A DNA stretch of 64,000 nt from Devosia faecipullorum. GTDB taxonomy: Bacteria > Pseudomonadota > Alphaproteobacteria > Rhizobiales > Devosiaceae. The position numbers and the translations under genes were made by a program. Numbering within the stretch: position 1 is the stretch's first letter; each line of letters starts with the position of its first letter. This document shows, piece after piece, positions 43,657 through 52,055 of the stretch. Where the stretch lies: contig NZ_JACDXV010000006.1 of NCBI RefSeq assembly GCF_015158295.1, forward strand, positions 62,001 to 126,000. Reading direction: 5' to 3'. The notes under the pieces are model-generated. The model did not search any database, had not been told where the DNA came from, and was given only the letters and a program-made list of their open reading frames with translations.

Positions 43657-44147
43657 CCGGGGCTCAGGTCACTGCCCCTACTCAAGCCATCACCCAACAT
43701 CTAGGAAAACGAAGATGAATTCGCTTTCAACTTCATGTGCACAGCTCAATATGAACAGCCCTACAAAGGGCATCCCCAGTATTATCTGGGCTCGTTAAAG
43801 CCTTCTGTTTTAATTAATCCCAGAATTTTCTAGAGAATTCAGAGCAGTTCTAAGATTTTCTTCAAATCCAGTGAGGCTGGCGTTTTATTTCTTATCATCA
43901 TTAGAGAAGAAAAATCTTTCGTCCTTCCAGCTTTGCGACCCTCTGCTCGTAGGCCGGCATGATGGTTGGCCTCGTGGTTTCCCATCCATCATTGACGAAA
44001 TCGAGACCTCCTATCGGAAATGGTCATACTCGTGTCTCAGCACTTCTGACTTTGCCGGAGAACAGCACCAGGAAACGAAACCGCCGACAAAACACCTGCT
44101 CGGTAATTGCATGACGATTTCTTCATTCGAGAGCCTTGCGGCGGCTG
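43657..44147. other. AT-rich intergenic spacer with no gene
   Basis: This 491-bp stretch is visibly richer in A+T than its surroundings (for example around 43795-43930) and encodes nothing with family resemblance; the largest open frame (43871-44158, plus) has no coding character. A weak hairpin CCCAG-TATTAT-CTGGG (43775-43790) followed by T-rich DNA could end the operon finishing at 43656. It marks the edge between the catabolic island and the pterin-sensor-like genes. Confidence 0.6.
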
Positions 44148-44795
44148 TCATCGCTTGAGCAGGAGGGCAACCAGTTCCGCCTGCCTGCCGGTGTCGGTCT
44201 TCTGGAATATGTTGCGCATATGAAAGGCAACGGTGGACCGGGATATACCCAGGTCAGCCGCGATCTGCGTCATTTTCGCGCCTTGGGTAAGCGCTTGGAC
44301 TATCCGCAATTCTGCGGGCGTGAAGCCATATGACAGCGTCAGCGTTGAAAAATCGGAAGCCGTCGGCTCCATGGTGCGCGCTGAGCGGATTCGATCGATC
44401 TGGCGCAAGCGCGCTTCGATTGTCACGAGCAAGAGATCGTAATCTATGGGCTTGACGAGATAATCATCGGCGCCAAGCCGCTTGCCATCAACGATGTGCC
44501 GAGGATCGGCAAGGGCGGAGAGGAACACGAAGGGAATTTCGGCATAGTCCGGCCCCCGTTCCTGCAAGGATTCAAGGACACCGTAACCGTTCAGGTCTGG
44601 CATGGAGATATCGCAAAGAACCAGATCGGGGGTGACTTGCGCCAGCACGTCGAGGGCGTCCCTGCCATTGCCGGCTTCAATCACCGCATAGCCTGCCTCG
44701 ACAAGTTCATCCCTGATGTCACGCCGCAATTGCGCTTCATCCTCGATACACAGGATGACAAAGCGCTGCCGGACCGAAGACGGCGCGAATGTCAT
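44148..44795 (-). CDS. Response regulator, receiver plus LuxR-type HTH
   Basis: DNA-binding output of the adjacent sensor kinase. Residues 1-130 are the receiver: acidic pocket CIEDEAQ, phospho-Asp in DLVLCDISMPDLNGYG, switch Ser in FVFLSALAD, and Lys in YLVKPIDYD. The C-terminal part carries a LuxR/NarL HTH (YGFTPAELRIVQALTQGA, then IAADLGISRSTVAFHMRNIFQKT). Length 215 aa. Its ATG overlaps the kinase stop (ATGA), so the three genes 47115-44148 are one coupled operon. Targets unknown; no repeat resembling a binding site was recognised nearby. Confidence 0.92.
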   Translation of the reverse strand: MTFAPSSVRQRFVILCIEDEAQLRRDIRDELVEAGYAVIEAGNGRDALDVLAQVTPDLVLCDISMPDLNGYGVLESLQERGPDYAEIPFVFLSALADPRHIVDGKRLGADDYLVKPIDYDLLLVTIEARLRQIDRIRSARTMEPTASDFSTLTLSYGFTPAELRIVQALTQGAKMTQIAADLGISRSTVAFHMRNIFQKTDTGRQAELVALLLKR

Positions 44796-46603
44796 GCCGG
44801 CTCCTGCTCCAGGGCCATGGCTGCAACAGGATCGGAGCCCGAGGCGCTTTTGGGTAACAGCATCGCCAGTCGAACCATGCCTGGCGCCGATTCACGCAAT
44901 TGCACGTCGCCGCCCTGCAGGCGAGCAAGCATTCTGGCCATATAAAGGCCGACACCGATACCGGGCCGGCCTTCAGTATTGCTGCCGCGATAATAGCGGT
45001 CAAACAGCGCCTCGCTTTCGAACAGAACCTCCTGTGTTGCCGCATTGGTCACGACGCATTCGATCTGCGCGCCGACCTCTTCAACGGTGACGTCTATCGG
45101 TGTCGCCTTCGGTGAGTATTTCACGGCATTGGACAGAAGATTGGTGAGAATGTGCTCGGCATGCACGGGGTCGCAATAGGCAACGGGAGAAGTATCGTCG
45201 GCAAGCGTGACGGTGATCCCTCGTCCTCCCGCATCCTCTGCTTGCCGGGTACAGATGTCCGCAACGAGGTGGCCGAGATCGCAAGCCTGGCTTCGGACTT
45301 CGATCTGGCCGGCATCGAGGCGCGCGGCGTCGAGGGTGCTTTCCACCAGCCTGACCAGACGCGCGATGGCGTTGCGGGCTTGCTCACCCCGCTCCAATAT
45401 CTCTGCCGGGTCAAGTTGATCACGCCGCCGGATCAGGCGCTGCAGCGCGGAATCGACAAGGGCGAGCGGAGTGCGGAACTGGTGCGAGACCATGGTGCCG
45501 AAGTTTCGGTAAAGATCGGCAGTGGCCCGCTCCCTGGTCAGGGCTGCATCAAGCTCCTGGGTGCGCGCCTGCACCAAATGTTCCAGATGGTCGCGATGAT
45601 CGGCAATCTCGCGCTGCGCCGCCCTGCGTTCGGTGACATCGGAGATCAACAGGATGGCACCAATGATGCGGCCAGTGTCCCGCAGCGAGAAGCAGCGCAG
45701 ATCAACATAAAGCGGTTCGCATTGGTGGGGTGGAAAAAACGGTTGATCCAACAATGCCGCCGCCCGGCCGTGAAGAGCATCGCCCACTGCCTGGTCAACC
45801 CTGTCCACTTCGAAGAAACCCGAGAGTTCATGCAGCAAAGACCCTGTTGCACTGTGCGCGCCGTGGCCAAACAGCCGTTCGGCGCCATCATTCCAGACCG
45901 TGCAGCGCCGATCCATATCGAGGGCGATGATGGCTTCACCACTGGAGTCGATCAGAAGTTCGGAGAACGCTTTTTCCTTGTTAAGCAGGCGTGTTCGCTG
46001 CCTTGCGTCGCGGATCGCCAGCAGAAAATGGAAACAAAGCACGGTGCCTGCCAGCGATATCCCTATCATCAACAAGATGATCTGCCACAATTGCTCGCGC
46101 GTTGCGTCAAGCGTAGCGCCCAGATCGTCCCATTCCGCGACCATCGCCTTGTTTGCCGCTTCCGTGAGTGCGGCATTGTAGGGGGCAAGCAGGGCCCTGA
46201 TGCGCGGCATGGTTTCCGGTCTAGCGCTCATCACCAGCGTGCCAAGCTCAGGCAGGCTTCCATGCAGGGCGTCAAGCGGGGCCGCCGCGCCCAGAGCGTC
46301 CATCCGCCGACGTTGCGGACCATCATCGAGCAAGGCAATCCGGCTCAGAAATACATTGTAGCGCAGCTCCATTTGGCCAGCATCAACTTCCCCGGCAACG
46401 CTGCCAGCGACGGCCTCACCCAGTTGAAGGCTTGAAATATGTGCCCGCGAGATCACCCAAAGCATGTTCTGGGTGACCTCGATGCGCATGTCCCGCTCAA
46501 GGTCGGAAAGGCGCATCAGCGAGAATGCCAAAAGCACGACGAAGAGGACGATGGCAGAAACGGGCAGCGCGACGCCCAGCAATGAACGCGCCCGCCTGCT
46601 CAT
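44792..46603 (-). CDS. PAS-containing sensor histidine kinase
   Basis: Inner-membrane kinase of about 603 aa. TM1 is near residues 8-30 (LLGVALPVSAIVLFVVLLAF), a helical periplasmic sensor spans about 31-165, and TM2 is about 170-195 (IILLMIGISLAGTVLCFHF). A PAS domain follows (LLIDSSGEAIIALDMDRRC), then the H-box FGTMVSHQFRTPLALVDSAL and the ATPase with N box (ILTNLLSNAVKYSPKATP) and G2 box (GRPGIGVGLYMARMLA). The ATG at 46603 gives an ATGA overlap with the upstream pterin-receptor-like gene; an in-frame ATG at 46618 is less likely. The periplasmic domain is the natural contact for that receptor. Confidence 0.9.
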   Translation of the reverse strand: MSRRARSLLGVALPVSAIVLFVVLLAFSLMRLSDLERDMRIEVTQNMLWVISRAHISSLQLGEAVAGSVAGEVDAGQMELRYNVFLSRIALLDDGPQRRRMDALGAAAPLDALHGSLPELGTLVMSARPETMPRIRALLAPYNAALTEAANKAMVAEWDDLGATLDATREQLWQIILLMIGISLAGTVLCFHFLLAIRDARQRTRLLNKEKAFSELLIDSSGEAIIALDMDRRCTVWNDGAERLFGHGAHSATGSLLHELSGFFEVDRVDQAVGDALHGRAAALLDQPFFPPHQCEPLYVDLRCFSLRDTGRIIGAILLISDVTERRAAQREIADHRDHLEHLVQARTQELDAALTRERATADLYRNFGTMVSHQFRTPLALVDSALQRLIRRRDQLDPAEILERGEQARNAIARLVRLVESTLDAARLDAGQIEVRSQACDLGHLVADICTRQAEDAGGRGITVTLADDTSPVAYCDPVHAEHILTNLLSNAVKYSPKATPIDVTVEEVGAQIECVVTNAATQEVLFESEALFDRYYRGSNTEGRPGIGVGLYMARMLARLQGGDVQLRESAPGMVRLAMLLPKSASGSDPVAAMALEQEPA

Positions 46604-47115
46604 CGGATTTCGAGCCACCGCAATTGCCAGACCCAGCGATAGTCGAAGCGGATATCCTGTAATTCCGCATGCTGGTCACGTGGATAGACTATCCATAGCG
46701 GCCCCTTGTCGCTCGGCAATAGCGGCTCGCCATCCATTTCATAGGCGACGAGAACATCGAACCGGTCGAATTCCTCGATGGCGATGTCAATTGCGTAGTC
46801 ATTGAGGGCTCTCGCTGTCACGGCGGTGCCCTGGGCGCCGACATGGGCCAGAAGATCTCGCATCAGAAAACCGTCGAAGCGGCGCACGCCGTCGGTGACC
46901 GCTGTGGTCGTGTCCAACCTGACGGCAGGCAGCGCCCGCAGCATCTCCATGTCGAATTGCGCCACCCCTGGCGCATTTGCCTTTGAAACAGCCCCGCGAA
47001 CCTCAAGTATGGGTGGGAATTGGGGAGGCAATATTTCAGCCATGTCACGGGCATGGCCGCCAGAAGGAAAATGAAACAATGCCATTGTCAGAACAGATAG
47101 GAAAATTCTGTGCAA
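46600..47115 (-). CDS. Periplasmic PruR-like pterin-receptor candidate (molybdopterin-fold, cysteine-free)
   Basis: A 171-aa exported protein with an N-terminal signal peptide (FLSVLTMALFHF, cleavage near GGHA) and a molybdopterin-dependent oxidoreductase (SUOX-like) core: VRGAVSKANAPG, FDMEMLRALPAV, TAVTDGVRRFDGFLMRDLL, NDYAIDIAIEEFDRFDVLVAYEMDG and PLWIVYPRD. It has no cysteine at all, so it lacks the residue that ligates molybdenum in true oxidoreductases. A. tumefaciens PruR is a SUOX-fold protein without that Cys that binds pterins and signals to a membrane partner. Here the gene overlaps a histidine kinase gene. Start is TTG 47115, with a rather distant GGAGG. Pterin binding is inference. 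Confidence 0.75.
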   Translation of the reverse strand: MHRIFLSVLTMALFHFPSGGHARDMAEILPPQFPPILEVRGAVSKANAPGVAQFDMEMLRALPAVRLDTTTAVTDGVRRFDGFLMRDLLAHVGAQGTAVTARALNDYAIDIAIEEFDRFDVLVAYEMDGEPLLPSDKGPLWIVYPRDQHAELQDIRFDYRWVWQLRWLEIR

Positions 47116-47303
47116 ATTGACGCGCCGCCTCCAGGATTTTAGATGCCTTTTTTCTGCAGGCTTATTTTATCCGTTCCCCCGCCTTCGACGCCTGCTTGCC
47201 AATTATACGCAGGCTTTCCGGCATGTCCCTATCCAAATGAACGGGGCATACCTGCTTTAGTCCTGCTAGGTCTGCCGGTCAGGTCCGGGAGGCGGGGTGA
47301 AAC

Positions 47304-48290
47304 ATGTGGGATTTTAGCATCGGCAATGCACTGGCGATGATGGTGCGGACCATGCCGTTCCTTGTGCTGCGGATGGCGATCTATTTCGGCATCGCGGTTG
47401 GCTATGTGCTGGTGACAGGGATCGGCGCGGGCGTCGGCTATGGCATCGGCGGCTTCGGTGACGACGGCTTTCAGGCAAGCGCGACGCTGTGGGGCGGCGC
47501 GACGGGCTTCGGCGTGTTCGGTATCGCCATGTATTGGGCGCGCGAATATATCCTCTACATCGTTAAGGCAGGGCATATCGCCGTGCTGGTCGGGCTGATC
47601 GACGGCGAGCCGATCCCCGAGGGCAGATCACAGGTCAGCCATGCGACCAGAGTGGTCAAGCAGCGCTTTGCCGAGGCCAGCGTCCTGTTTGCCATCGACC
47701 AATTGGTAAAAGGCGTGATCGACGCGATCACCGGGCTGGTGCGCGGCATCCTGACCATTCTGCCGATACCGGGCGCCAGGCAGATTTCGGGCATATTGAA
47801 CGCCTTCCTGCAGGTTGCCGTCGGCTTCATCGACGAAGTCATCCTCGCCTATGCAATTCGCACGGGCTCGACCAATGCCTGGGGTTCGGCCAGGGAAGCG
47901 CTGGTGCTCTACGGGCAGAATTACAAGATCATGCTCAAGAATGCGGCCTGGCTGGCGATCCTTATCTATTTCATGAGCTTTCTGGTGTTTCTGGTCATGC
48001 TCGCGCCGGCTGCGCTCGTCGTCTACGCGATGCCGGGCGCTTGGGCGGCCGGTGGCTTCGTGTTCGCGCTGCTGTTTGCCTGGAGCGTCAAGGTGGCTTT
48101 GCTGGAGCCATTCGCCATCGCCTGCCTGATGCAGGTATTCTTCAAAACCATCGAAAATCAGCGACCTGATCCCGAATGGGATGCGAGGCTGGAGCAGATG
48201 TCCGGCAAATTCCGCAAGCTGAAGGCGCGCGCCATGGGGAACTCGCCTGCGTCCGGCATGCACGGCGATGGCGACGCGCGGACCGCATGA
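47304..48290 (+). CDS. Uncharacterised multi-pass membrane protein
   Basis: A 328-aa integral membrane protein with about six hydrophobic stretches (VLRMAIYFGIAVGYVLVTGI, GGATGFGVFGIAMYWA, ILYIVKAGHIAVLVGLID, GILTILPIPGAR, WLAILIYFMSFLVFLVMLAP and GGFVFALLFAWSVKVALLEP) and a charged cytoplasmic C-terminus. ATG 47304 follows GAGG-type pairing (GAGGCGGGG). I do not recognise a characterised family. It is followed directly by an exported SH3-like protein and a lipoprotein, suggesting an envelope-related set. The stop overlaps an in-frame ATG of the next coding frame by ATGA. Function unknown. Confidence 0.75.
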   Translation: MWDFSIGNALAMMVRTMPFLVLRMAIYFGIAVGYVLVTGIGAGVGYGIGGFGDDGFQASATLWGGATGFGVFGIAMYWAREYILYIVKAGHIAVLVGLIDGEPIPEGRSQVSHATRVVKQRFAEASVLFAIDQLVKGVIDAITGLVRGILTILPIPGARQISGILNAFLQVAVGFIDEVILAYAIRTGSTNAWGSAREALVLYGQNYKIMLKNAAWLAILIYFMSFLVFLVMLAPAALVVYAMPGAWAAGGFVFALLFAWSVKVALLEPFAIACLMQVFFKTIENQRPDPEWDARLEQMSGKFRKLKARAMGNSPASGMHGDGDARTA

Positions 48291-48442
48291 AACAATCCAA
48301 AGAACGAAAGACCATGCTGAAAGCTCTGAAGTCGGCGCTGGTCGCATATGGACAGCGCCCGGACGGCGACTGCCGCGACATCGAGACATTGATCGAACCG
48401 GGCGGCTCGTCCGGGCACGTTTCATCGGCATGTGGAGGCAGG

Positions 48443-49258
48443 ATGGGCATGACACACATTTTCAAGGCAGCATTGGTTGCCATGGCCTTCTGCATAGCGG
48501 TGCCGGCGGCTCATGCCGAAATCGACGGACACGGGCCCGATGCCTGGCGTGTCACCAATGTGACGGTCGGGGACGTGCTCAATGCACGGATGGGACCGGG
48601 CACCAATTATCCGGTGATCGAGACATTCAGCGATGATGAGCGCGGACTGCAGCAGATCACCTGCGTGCCATTCTACACTGCCGCGCACTATTCGATGATG
48701 ACCCAGGCGCAAATCCAGGCATTGCCACCACGCTGGTGCCTGATGCGCGATGCGGATATGCGGAAGGCCGGCTGGGTCTCGCAACGCTATATCACGCCCG
48801 ATAACGAGCCGCTCTTTGTCTCTGTGGCGGACCAGTCCGGCGAGCACCCGCCTCAGCCATACGCACCCGATCCGGACATCGATCCGATCGCTCAGGCACA
48901 GGATCTGGTGCGCGAGGTTTACGAACGCCAGTTCCAGTCAGAAAACAGCAATTTGCCGAGCGCATTCGATCCGGCGATATCCAAGAACTACTTCACCGAC
49001 GACATCGTCGCCTGGCTTGGCTCCGGCAATATCGGCGCGCATCCGCTTTATGGGGCGCAGGACTTCGACGGCGCCATCGAAGACCCCATGCCCGACCCCT
49101 ACCAGCCGATGCTGCGCGGCATGATCACCATCAATGTCGATTTCACCAATTTCGGCAGGCAGCAGCGCGCAGTGTTTTTGCTGCGCGCCGACACAACCAA
49201 ACCCGGCGCGCCGCTACGCATTTTTCGCGTTGAACACGACGGCTGGTCCTATCCCTAA
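48443..49258 (+). CDS. Exported protein with bacterial SH3-like domain
   Basis: A 271-aa secreted protein. After a signal peptide (MTHIFKAALVAMAFCIAVPAAHA) residues about 30-120 resemble an SH3_3 domain: VTNVTVGDVLNARMGPGTNYPV, a two-Cys loop (ITCVPF and PPRWCLM) that may form a disulfide, and AGWVSQRYITPD. The second half (KNYFTDDIVAWL, VDFTNFGRQQRAVFLL) is of unknown fold. ATG 48443 has GGAGG 5 nt upstream. The same frame stays open back to an ATG at 48287 that overlaps the upstream stop, giving a 52-residue extension before the signal peptide; the ribosome-binding site and signal peptide argue for 48443. SH3 domains of this type usually bind peptidoglycan or protein ligands. Confidence 0.78.
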   Translation: MGMTHIFKAALVAMAFCIAVPAAHAEIDGHGPDAWRVTNVTVGDVLNARMGPGTNYPVIETFSDDERGLQQITCVPFYTAAHYSMMTQAQIQALPPRWCLMRDADMRKAGWVSQRYITPDNEPLFVSVADQSGEHPPQPYAPDPDIDPIAQAQDLVREVYERQFQSENSNLPSAFDPAISKNYFTDDIVAWLGSGNIGAHPLYGAQDFDGAIEDPMPDPYQPMLRGMITINVDFTNFGRQQRAVFLLRADTTKPGAPLRIFRVEHDGWSYP

Positions 49259-49273
49259 GCAATGGAGAAAGAA

Positions 49274-49762
49274 GTGATCGCAAAACGCTTGGGAATGGGC
49301 GAACGCAGAAGCATATCCGCTGTCATGATCGGCTTGTTCAGCAGCTTGATGCTGACAGGGTGCAGCGCGGAGGCGCCGACAACGGAGCGCTCCGCCGCCC
49401 CCGTTACCAGTGTTTTGGAGACAGCCGCGGGTCGTTACGAATTTGCGCCGACCACATGCGCCATCCACGGCCAGGGTGGAGCTGAGGATATTGAAATCCA
49501 GGGACCGGGGACGACGCCGGATGGCGAAAAATTCTTCTTCGAATTGTCATCTACCGCAAATGTAATCACCATCGATCTTGGCGTCGATGGCCCCTTCTCT
49601 AGCGCCGAGCGCCGGATTCAGGCCGGGCGCGTCTATTCACGGGAGTTCACCATCATGACTTCCGGAAGGCAATTATCCGTGGCCGATCTGGTGTTGGTGG
49701 ACGAAAATGGCGCATCTATCGATGACGGCGCCACCCTCACCATCGATTGCGATGCGCAATAA
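49274..49762 (+). CDS. Putative lipoprotein of unknown function
   Basis: A 162-aa exported lipoprotein. The N-terminus has basic residues, the hydrophobic core AVMIGLFSSLMLTGC and a lipobox Cys at about residue 31. The mature part contains two cysteines (TTCAIHGQG near the start, TIDCDAQ at the end) that could form a disulfide, and a beta-rich pattern (FFFELSSTANVITIDLGVDG). GTG 49274 has GGAG 6 nt upstream; an ATG at 49262 in the same frame has no ribosome-binding site. It starts 15 bp after the SH3 gene, so the two are probably cotranscribed. No family recognised. Confidence 0.7.
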   Translation: MIAKRLGMGERRSISAVMIGLFSSLMLTGCSAEAPTTERSAAPVTSVLETAAGRYEFAPTTCAIHGQGGAEDIEIQGPGTTPDGEKFFFELSSTANVITIDLGVDGPFSSAERRIQAGRVYSREFTIMTSGRQLSVADLVLVDENGASIDDGATLTIDCDAQ

Positions 49763-49921
49763 GGAACAGAGTTCGGAACAAAAAATGGCGAATGACCGTC
49801 GCATAAGTTGCGCTGCGCGCGGCGTCGATCTGACGCGGCGACGCGACGGGCGGGCTTGATATGGTGGGCGTTACAGACTTGACTGAAAGCCGGCAACCTT
49901 TGCGACAAAGGATCGTGCAAA

Positions 49922-50305
49922 ATGCCCAAGGAAGTCGATCTACGCCAGAGGCCCGCCTGGTCCGCCATCGGACGCGGCATTCGGTGCAAATGCCCCAATT
50001 GCGGCCAGGGCTGGCTGTTCCACCACTATATCGAGCAAGTCGAAAACTGCGCCCATTGCGGTGAGCCCCTCGCCTATTACAAGGCCGGGCTGTTCCTGCC
50101 TTTCGTCGTGATCACGCTGGTTATTCACGTCGTCGCCGTGGTGATGCTCCGCATGGAGGTCCAGAATGCAGGCAGTCCGCTCTTCTACCTCTATGTGCTG
50201 GTGCCGCTAACCCTGGTGCTGACGCTGGCCATTCTACCCTCTTCGAAAGGCGCCATTCTGGGCCTGATGTGGGCCAAGGGCTGGAGCGACGAACAGGACA
50301 AGTAG
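49922..50305 (+). CDS. DUF983 family membrane protein with zinc ribbon
   Basis: A 127-aa protein of the DUF983 family. The N-terminal part has a Cys4 zinc ribbon: RGIRCKCPNCGQGWLF and ENCAHCGEPL. Two membrane segments follow (LFLPFVVITLVIHVVAVVML and FYLYVLVPLTLVLTLAILP), then a conserved GLMWAKGW tail. In some alphaproteobacteria DUF983 genes lie near cytochrome oxidase assembly genes, but not here. The 159-bp spacer upstream (49763-49921) shows no gene or obvious terminator. Confidence 0.85.
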   Translation: MPKEVDLRQRPAWSAIGRGIRCKCPNCGQGWLFHHYIEQVENCAHCGEPLAYYKAGLFLPFVVITLVIHVVAVVMLRMEVQNAGSPLFYLYVLVPLTLVLTLAILPSSKGAILGLMWAKGWSDEQDK

Positions 50306-50335
50306 CGCTCTGCCCACGCCGCCAATAGCGACACG

Positions 50336-50379
50336 TTTACAGCACGCTTTTCGTTCAGTATGTTCTGAATGATCTGAAC
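50336..50379 (+). promoter_or_regulatory. Promoter and repeated operator upstream of the gbsR-like/RND operon
   Basis: TTTACA (50336-50341) and TATGTT (50359-50364) are 17 nt apart. Three related 9-mers overlap the -10: GTTCAGTAT (50353), GTTCTGAAT (50362) and GATCTGAAC (50371), with outer arms GTTCAG/CTGAAC inverted. This fits an autoregulatory operator for the MarR/GbsR-type protein encoded 14 bp downstream. Confidence 0.55.
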
Positions 50380-50392
50380 TGTGATCCGGCCC

Positions 50393-50860
50393 ATGAGCGC
50401 AATTGATCGATTCATCGAAGAAATGGGCATCATCCTGCAGGAGAGCGGAGGATCGAGGATTGCCGGGCGCATCTTCGGGCTGCTGCTCGCCGAGGGGAAG
50501 GAACTGAGCCTGCTGCAGATCAGCGAACGGCTGGGCGTCAGCCGGGCGAGCGTCAGCACCAATGCCCGGATGCTGACCAAAAGCGGCGTGCTGAAGCTAA
50601 CGACGCGGGCGGGCGACCGGCAAGATTACTACCAGATGGCCAAGTTCGCCTATACCGATATTGTTGGCGATCTTTCCGCCCGGTTCCGACGCTATGGGAA
50701 AATTTTAGAGCCCTGCGCCCAGGAAGTGCGTGCCGAAGATGAAGAGGCCGCGTCGCGGATAGATCATCTTACAAGCTTTTATAACCAATCTGCGGACATT
50801 CTGGACAATTGGGCCGAGACGTTTCGCGTCGAGGGGCCGAACAGGGGCAAAAATGACTGA
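50393..50860 (+). CDS. GbsR/MarR family transcriptional regulator
   Basis: A winged-helix repressor of 155 aa expected to control the efflux pump genes that follow. The HTH lies at about residues 45-75 (SLLQISERLGVSRASVSTNARML), the wing in LTTRAGDRQDYYQM, and a C-terminal helix (TSFYNQSADILDNWAETF) for dimerisation, as in the GbsR group. ATG 50393 is chosen; an in-frame GTG at 50381 is the alternative and overlaps the operator repeats. Its 3' end overlaps the adaptor gene by eight bases, so the regulator and pump are one operon. The effector is probably a pump substrate. Confidence 0.88.
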   Translation: MSAIDRFIEEMGIILQESGGSRIAGRIFGLLLAEGKELSLLQISERLGVSRASVSTNARMLTKSGVLKLTTRAGDRQDYYQMAKFAYTDIVGDLSARFRRYGKILEPCAQEVRAEDEEAASRIDHLTSFYNQSADILDNWAETFRVEGPNRGKND

Positions 50861-52052
50861 AGCACATGCCAAGCCGGAATGGGCGCAGAGCCGGCTCGAG
50901 AAGGAAAATGCCAGGCGGATTGCCGAAGGCAAGAAGCCCAGGCGCAAGATCTGGCGCTGGATCGTGCTCGGGGTGATCATTGTCGGCGCGCTTGCCTATT
51001 TCCTGCTTCAGCCCCCAGCCCCCGAGCCGGCCGAGGACATATCGAACCTCTCGCCGGTCGCCAGGCAATTGCTCCCCACCGAGATCGCCGAAATCCGGCC
51101 CACGACCCTGGCTCATTCCGTCAAGGTCACCGGAACTTTGGTGCCGGGCCGGCAATCCAGCGTCGCTTCCATGGCCTCCGGCCGTGTCCTCGAAGTGACG
51201 GTTCGGCCCGGCGACAGCGTGTCGGCGGGCGATGTTCTGGCCGAAATCGACCGGGCGACGCTGACCCTGCAACTAAATCAGCAGCGCGCCACGGCGGAAG
51301 CGACCCGTATTCAGCTCCTGTCCACACGCCAGCAATTGGAGCGGACCGAGGAACTGGCGCGCCAGGGACTGGCCACACCCTCCGCGCTCGACCAGGCCCG
51401 CGCTTCGGCCGCCGCCCTCGAATCCAATTTGGCGGCGCTCGACAGCGGCGTGGAATCGGCGAAAATTGCCCTGGACAACGCCACCGTGCGCTCGCCCCTC
51501 GACGGCGTGGTTTCGGCACGCTCGGTGGAGCCGGGCCAAACCATCAATGCCGGCACACCACTTTTCACCATCGTCAATCTCGAAGAGATGGAATTTGAGG
51601 CCTCGGCTTCAGTCAATTCAAGCGCCCTCGTCTCCAGCGGACAGAAGGCCACGATATCGGTGACCGGCATTGACGGAACCACGTTTGACGGCGACGTCAC
51701 CCGGGTCAATCCGGTGGCCATTGCCGGTACGCGCGCGGTTCCGATCTATATCTCCATCGACAACAGGCAGCGCCTGCTGCGCGGCGGCATGTTTGCCACC
51801 GGCTTCATCGTGGTGGCGGAAAAGCACGACGCCATCGCCGTACCGGCAAGCGCGCTGCGCGAAGATGCAGAAGGCGATTTCGTGCTGGTCTTGGACCGGG
51901 ACAATCTCGTTCGCAAAGCGGTGACGCCGGGCGAGCAATGGGATCGCGGCCGCACCGTAGAGATCGAAGGGCTGAGCCCCGGCGACCGGGTGATCATCGC
52001 ACCGCTCCCCGAGCTGTCGGCAGGGGACGCTTATCAAGTCGTGGGGAGCTGA
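50853..52052 (+). CDS. RND efflux periplasmic adaptor (membrane fusion protein)
   Basis: A 399-aa HlyD-type adaptor linking an inner-membrane RND pump to an outer-membrane channel. One N-terminal anchor (WRWIVLGVIIVGALAYFLL) is preceded by a charged cytoplasmic tail. The lipoyl half-motifs are SVASMASGRVLEVTVRPGDSV and ATVRSPLDGVVSARSVEPGQ, enclosing a coiled-coil hairpin (about residues 140-210, rich in Gln/Ala/Glu). The beta-barrel and membrane-proximal parts follow. No lipobox, so it is anchored by the TM helix. Overlaps the regulator and is 3 bp from the pump gene. Confidence 0.93.
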   Translation: MTEAHAKPEWAQSRLEKENARRIAEGKKPRRKIWRWIVLGVIIVGALAYFLLQPPAPEPAEDISNLSPVARQLLPTEIAEIRPTTLAHSVKVTGTLVPGRQSSVASMASGRVLEVTVRPGDSVSAGDVLAEIDRATLTLQLNQQRATAEATRIQLLSTRQQLERTEELARQGLATPSALDQARASAAALESNLAALDSGVESAKIALDNATVRSPLDGVVSARSVEPGQTINAGTPLFTIVNLEEMEFEASASVNSSALVSSGQKATISVTGIDGTTFDGDVTRVNPVAIAGTRAVPIYISIDNRQRLLRGGMFATGFIVVAEKHDAIAVPASALREDAEGDFVLVLDRDNLVRKAVTPGEQWDRGRTVEIEGLSPGDRVIIAPLPELSAGDAYQVVGS

Positions 52053-52055
52053 TTC

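Noticed and set aside
43871-44158. 95-codon open frame in the AT-rich spacer
   Set aside because: No ribosome-binding site, no similarity to a known family and unusual codon content; treated as non-coding.
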